DNA of 30,000 nucleotides. Source: Pseudodesulfovibrio tunisiensis (GTDB taxonomy: Bacteria; Desulfobacterota; Desulfovibrionia; Desulfovibrionales; Desulfovibrionaceae). Made by a program: the position numbers and the translations under genes. The stretch spans positions 2,175,001 to 2,205,000 of the forward strand of contig NZ_CP094380.1 in NCBI RefSeq assembly GCF_022809775.1. The letters are read 5' to 3'. Positions within the stretch are counted from its first letter, which is position 1. Each line of letters starts with the position of its first letter. Below the pieces are notes generated by a model. The model searched no databases, had not been told where the DNA came from, and saw nothing but the letters and a program-made list of their open reading frames with translations. Shown here one piece after another: positions 24,854 to 30,000 of the stretch.

Positions 24854-27146
24854 TCAGCAGGACGGCCCCGGAAATCGGCAGCACCCAGCAAAGAACCGTC
24901 CGCATGTCCAAACCGTGTTCGAACGTCAACGCCAGCCACTTCCCCTTGAATTCGGCTGCCTCTTCATCCGACACCACGCTCAGGGCCTTGTCCAGTATCT
25001 CCACCAGTTCGGGGTAATCCTTGCGTACGGCCATGGACAGTGACATTGCATAGTCGGTCGATGCTGCCACCTTGAGATTGGTCACCCCTGAGTGCTCGAT
25101 GGCATAACCCCCTGTAGCCAGATCATTGATGAACCAGTCCACTTCTCCAAGAGAGAGGGCACGTATCGCCTCCTGAACCGTCGGGTAGAGAGTCAACTGC
25201 ACATCCGGGAAATCGGTCTGCAGAAACTCCTGCGTGGCATAGCCCTGCACCACGGCCATTCTTCCTTTGAGCACATCGTGGATTCCTCCGATCAAGGGAG
25301 CTTCCTTGGCAGAATAAACAACGACGGGAAACGAGATGTATGGCTCCGTAAAATGCAGATACTTCTCCCTTTCCGGGGTACGCACAACCGAGGTAAGGAC
25401 ATCTATTCTTCCCTCCTTGGCATACTGAAGCACTTCTCCCCAGTTCAAACCTTTGGCAGGCTCCATGCCAATTTTGAGCTTGTCCTCGATAAAACGTGTG
25501 TACTCGAACGAGATTCCCTTGTATTCGCCGTCTTCATCCATGAACTCGAAAGGCGCGCTTTGCGTATCCACCCCAAGGACAAGCCTGGGATGAGCCTTCA
25601 ACCATTCCCACTGAGCTTTCGACAGTGAAAATATCTTCTGCTTGAACCCGGAGGCATCCAGATATGTCGAAAGAATCCCTTCCTTTTCCTGCCTTGTGAT
25701 CGCATCCAGCCCCTTTTGCAGAATTCCCTTGAGGATCGGATTGTCCTTGGCGACTGCGAAACGCAGCATGCCAGGAAGATCCGTCCGCCAAAGACTGACA
25801 AGTTTCAGATTCGGCAGGGTGAACTTCTTGATCAGGTAGGATGCCACAACCTGGTTGCCGATATATGCGTCAGCCTTGCCGGCAGAGACGGCTTCCAGAG
25901 CTTCCTGCGTTGTTTTCACAAGCAGCATGTTGATCTCGGGGCGATCATTTGGAAGATTTCGTGCAATTGCATAGCCGTCTTCCAATGCAACCGTCTTCCC
26001 GGCAAGATCTTCGACCTTTTCAATATCCTCTCTGTCTGCTTTCGTGAATATTGCCGAGTAGTACTCGATATACGGTTTCGTGAAAATGAAATGCTCTCGC
26101 CGCTTGGCGGTTTCATTCAATCCCGGAGCAACATCAAGCTTTCCCGCCTTGAGTTTCTCCATGTGCGCTCCCCAGTCGGTGTCGAAAACAGGATTGATTT
26201 CAAGACCGACCTTGCGGGCAGCCAGACGGATGAAGTCGGCGGCAATTCCTGCGTAGGAGCCATCTGCCATATGCATTTCAAAAGGTGGCCAATCCGGCGT
26301 CGAGGTCAATGAGATGAAAGGATGCTCCTGAATGAACTGTTGTTCCTCCCGGTTCAGCGCCCCTTTGGCACTCGACTCAGCGCGCTGGTAGTAACGGTCG
26401 GCCGGATTGGTGGTCCATCGTTCATCAAGGGCTGCCAGACACATTGAATCCAGACAGCGAAACCCCTCATTGATTTTCCTGAGGAGAGGCTTCCGCTCCT
26501 TGAGCACGGCAGCATGCACGGTATTCGAGATTTCCCGGGAAGCAACCCTCGAAACAAGCCCTTGCCAACCATATCGTGCCAAGCCTCGGGCAATGGTGGG
26601 GACTTCGTCAAAGGCAACACCTATTTCGGCGGAAACAAGAGCCGTAAGCAACGCATCGTGGTCTGCATATGCGACTATCCGCGATTTTGCGTAGTTGGCT
26701 TCCAGAAAATCATATTGATAGGTTCCGGCAACAGCCCCGATCTTGCTGTTCTGCGGTGCATCCTGGTCCGGAACCGCAGCATGCGTTCTCTGATGAAATG
26801 CACTTTTCACGGAATACAGGGCATCGGAAAAGGAAAGCCATTCTGCCCGCAAAGAATTCCTGAACAATCCGGAATGAACATCAGCCTTTCCGGACCGCAC
26901 CATCTCCAACGTCTGTTCCCAGGTGCCGTAAACGAAATCGACTTCGACTCCGGTCTGTTCGGACCACAATCGCCACAGCTCCACCAGTATTCCTTCAGGC
27001 TCTCCATTCGGAGCAACAAACGACATGGGGGCGTACTGGCTATCGATGGCCACGACAAGACGCTCTTTTGCCAAAGAAGCGTTTGCACCAAGAACGACCA
27101 CCAGAACAAAACTGCAAAAAATCGGTTTGATGCGGCACAAAATCAC
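24810..27146 (-). CDS. Three tandem periplasmic binding (SBP family 3) domains: 5' part of the receptor adenylate cyclase
   Basis: A GTG at 27146 with GGAGG five bases upstream starts a clean signal peptide (VILCRIKPIFCSFVLVVVLG, cleavage near NASLA). In-frame ATGs further upstream have no site. Three family-3 solute-binding (Venus-flytrap) domains follow: about 28-250 (LVVAIDSQYAPMSF), about 265-500 (ISLTSTPDWPPFEM) and about 510-735 (LVLGVDTQSAPFEF), as in BvgS-type sensors. A membrane helix (TVLCWVLPISGAVLLIVGG) then begins, but the frame runs out at NSPVEQKDGT because of six G where five would keep the reading frame. The downstream frame continues the helix and carries the cyclase. The ligands are probably small amino-acid-like molecules; they could differ between the three domains. 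The gene stands alone next to the rRNA operon. Confidence 0.9.
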   Translation of the reverse strand: MILCRIKPIFCSFVLVVVLGANASLAKERLVVAIDSQYAPMSFVAPNGEPEGILVELWRLWSEQTGVEVDFVYGTWEQTLEMVRSGKADVHSGLFRNSLRAEWLSFSDALYSVKSAFHQRTHAAVPDQDAPQNSKIGAVAGTYQYDFLEANYAKSRIVAYADHDALLTALVSAEIGVAFDEVPTIARGLARYGWQGLVSRVASREISNTVHAAVLKERKPLLRKINEGFRCLDSMCLAALDERWTTNPADRYYQRAESSAKGALNREEQQFIQEHPFISLTSTPDWPPFEMHMADGSYAGIAADFIRLAARKVGLEINPVFDTDWGAHMEKLKAGKLDVAPGLNETAKRREHFIFTKPYIEYYSAIFTKADREDIEKVEDLAGKTVALEDGYAIARNLPNDRPEINMLLVKTTQEALEAVSAGKADAYIGNQVVASYLIKKFTLPNLKLVSLWRTDLPGMLRFAVAKDNPILKGILQKGLDAITRQEKEGILSTYLDASGFKQKIFSLSKAQWEWLKAHPRLVLGVDTQSAPFEFMDEDGEYKGISFEYTRFIEDKLKIGMEPAKGLNWGEVLQYAKEGRIDVLTSVVRTPEREKYLHFTEPYISFPVVVYSAKEAPLIGGIHDVLKGRMAVVQGYATQEFLQTDFPDVQLTLYPTVQEAIRALSLGEVDWFINDLATGGYAIEHSGVTNLKVAASTDYAMSLSMAVRKDYPELVEILDKALSVVSDEEAAEFKGKWLALTFEHGLDMRTVLCWVLPISGAVLLIVGGNSPVEQKDGT

Positions 27147-27480
27147 TGAAACCTCCGGAACCCGCCAAAACGGATAAGGCTTTTGCATGCTTAGAGGATT
27201 CAATATTACAAACCGACGATATTCACCAGTTAATATGCATTTTTGTGATGGGATGTGGTCTGCCACTCTCAAAGAATTCTGCGAACGCTCACGCCATTCC
27301 AGCCGAGGAAACAGCCGAGCATTCATGATACGGCGTGTCGTACGCCATTCCGGCAACGACCATTCCGCCAAGCATGGACTGCGTCACCTGAATCCTTGGG
27401 TCATGTTTTTTGCTGTCCACAACTCTGTAGCAGGATCAATCAGTGAGACCGCAGGCCGGGGCATTCCGGTCCCCCAAACG
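27147..27480. other. Intergenic region between the receptor cyclase and the 5S rRNA gene
   Basis: These 334 bases contain no gene I can support. They include the cyclase leader on the minus strand; a weak promoter-like pair TTAACT and TAATAT (near 27210-27240, 19-base spacer) is seen there. The rest is unremarkable. Confidence 0.5.
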
Positions 27481-27512
27481 CAGAAAGGCCCCTCGCATGA
27501 GGGGCCTTTCTG
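27481..27512 (-). terminator. Hairpin terminator of the rRNA operon
   Basis: A perfect 14-bp stem (arms 27481-27494 and 27499-27512, core GAAAGGCCCCTC) lies 8 bases beyond the 5S gene. On the minus strand eight T precede the stem and only CGTTTGG follows, so U-tract support is weak, but the position is right. Confidence 0.75.
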
Positions 27513-27520
27513 AAAAAAAA

Positions 27521-27638
27521 GCCTTGGCGCCGACCTACTTTCCCACAGATAAGTCTGCAGTATCATCGGCGAAGGAGAGCTTAACTACCGAGTTCGGAAT
27601 GGAATCGGGTGTACCCTCTCCTCTTTGGGCACCAAGGC
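27521..27638 (-). rRNA. rrf: 5S ribosomal RNA
   Basis: On the minus strand the 118-base gene begins GCCTTGGTGCCC and ends GGCGCCAAGGC, whose ends pair. Internal CACCCGATTCCATTCCGAAC and GTGGGAAAGTAGGTCG are conserved 5S segments. Confidence 0.95.
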
Positions 27639-27682
27639 AAAATATATAGTCAATAGGGGGAAGAGAGAATTCCTTTTGATGT

Positions 27683-30000
<2,318 letters not shown>

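Overview
The window is about 30 kb of a mostly GC-rich bacterial chromosome. Protein types suggest a deltaproteobacterial, Desulfovibrio-like organism, but this is an inference from gene content (DUF1786 protein, receptor-type adenylate cyclase, HD-GYP protein, RND pump). No phylogenetic marker was compared by alignment. The right end is an rRNA operon on the minus strand (5S complete, 23S partial).

Layout from left to right. At 1-2875 are a DEAD-box RNA helicase (5' end outside the window) and a tandem HD/HD-GYP signalling protein. At 3201-7776 is a visibly AT-richer three-gene surface-polysaccharide islet: a GT4 glycosyltransferase, an AsnB-type amidotransferase and a GT2 glycosyltransferase with an extra N-terminal domain. 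At 7858-8905 a YbaK-type deacylase converges on a pentapeptide-repeat protein. At 8906-10020 is an AT-rich accessory stretch with an unknown, possibly DNA-binding protein and a 45-residue membrane protein. At 10078-10902 are a frameshifted GNAT acetyltransferase and a tRNA-Val/tRNA-Asp operon with a good promoter; each ends in a nearly identical palindromic terminator. At 11028-17600 are an RsmF/RsmB-type rRNA m5C methyltransferase, a secreted CsgG-like/VCBS-repeat protein, two small membrane proteins, a membrane-anchored lipase-like hydrolase, a DUF1786 protein and a frameshifted DUF2867-type gene. At 17696-21969 is an RND efflux operon (adaptor then permease). At 22213-23616 are dimethylarginine dimethylaminohydrolase and greA. 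At 23930-27146 is a large receptor adenylate cyclase with three periplasmic binding domains, split by a one-base frameshift in a six-G run. The rRNA genes follow.

The most notable features are the triple-sensor adenylate cyclase and its split at a homopolymer; the fact that all three broken genes in the window are broken at short G/C runs, which points to sequence error, phase variation or recent decay; the AT-rich accessory pair beside the tRNA locus; and the extra domain on the GT2 enzyme. I do not see a clearly novel multi-gene defence or mobile system.
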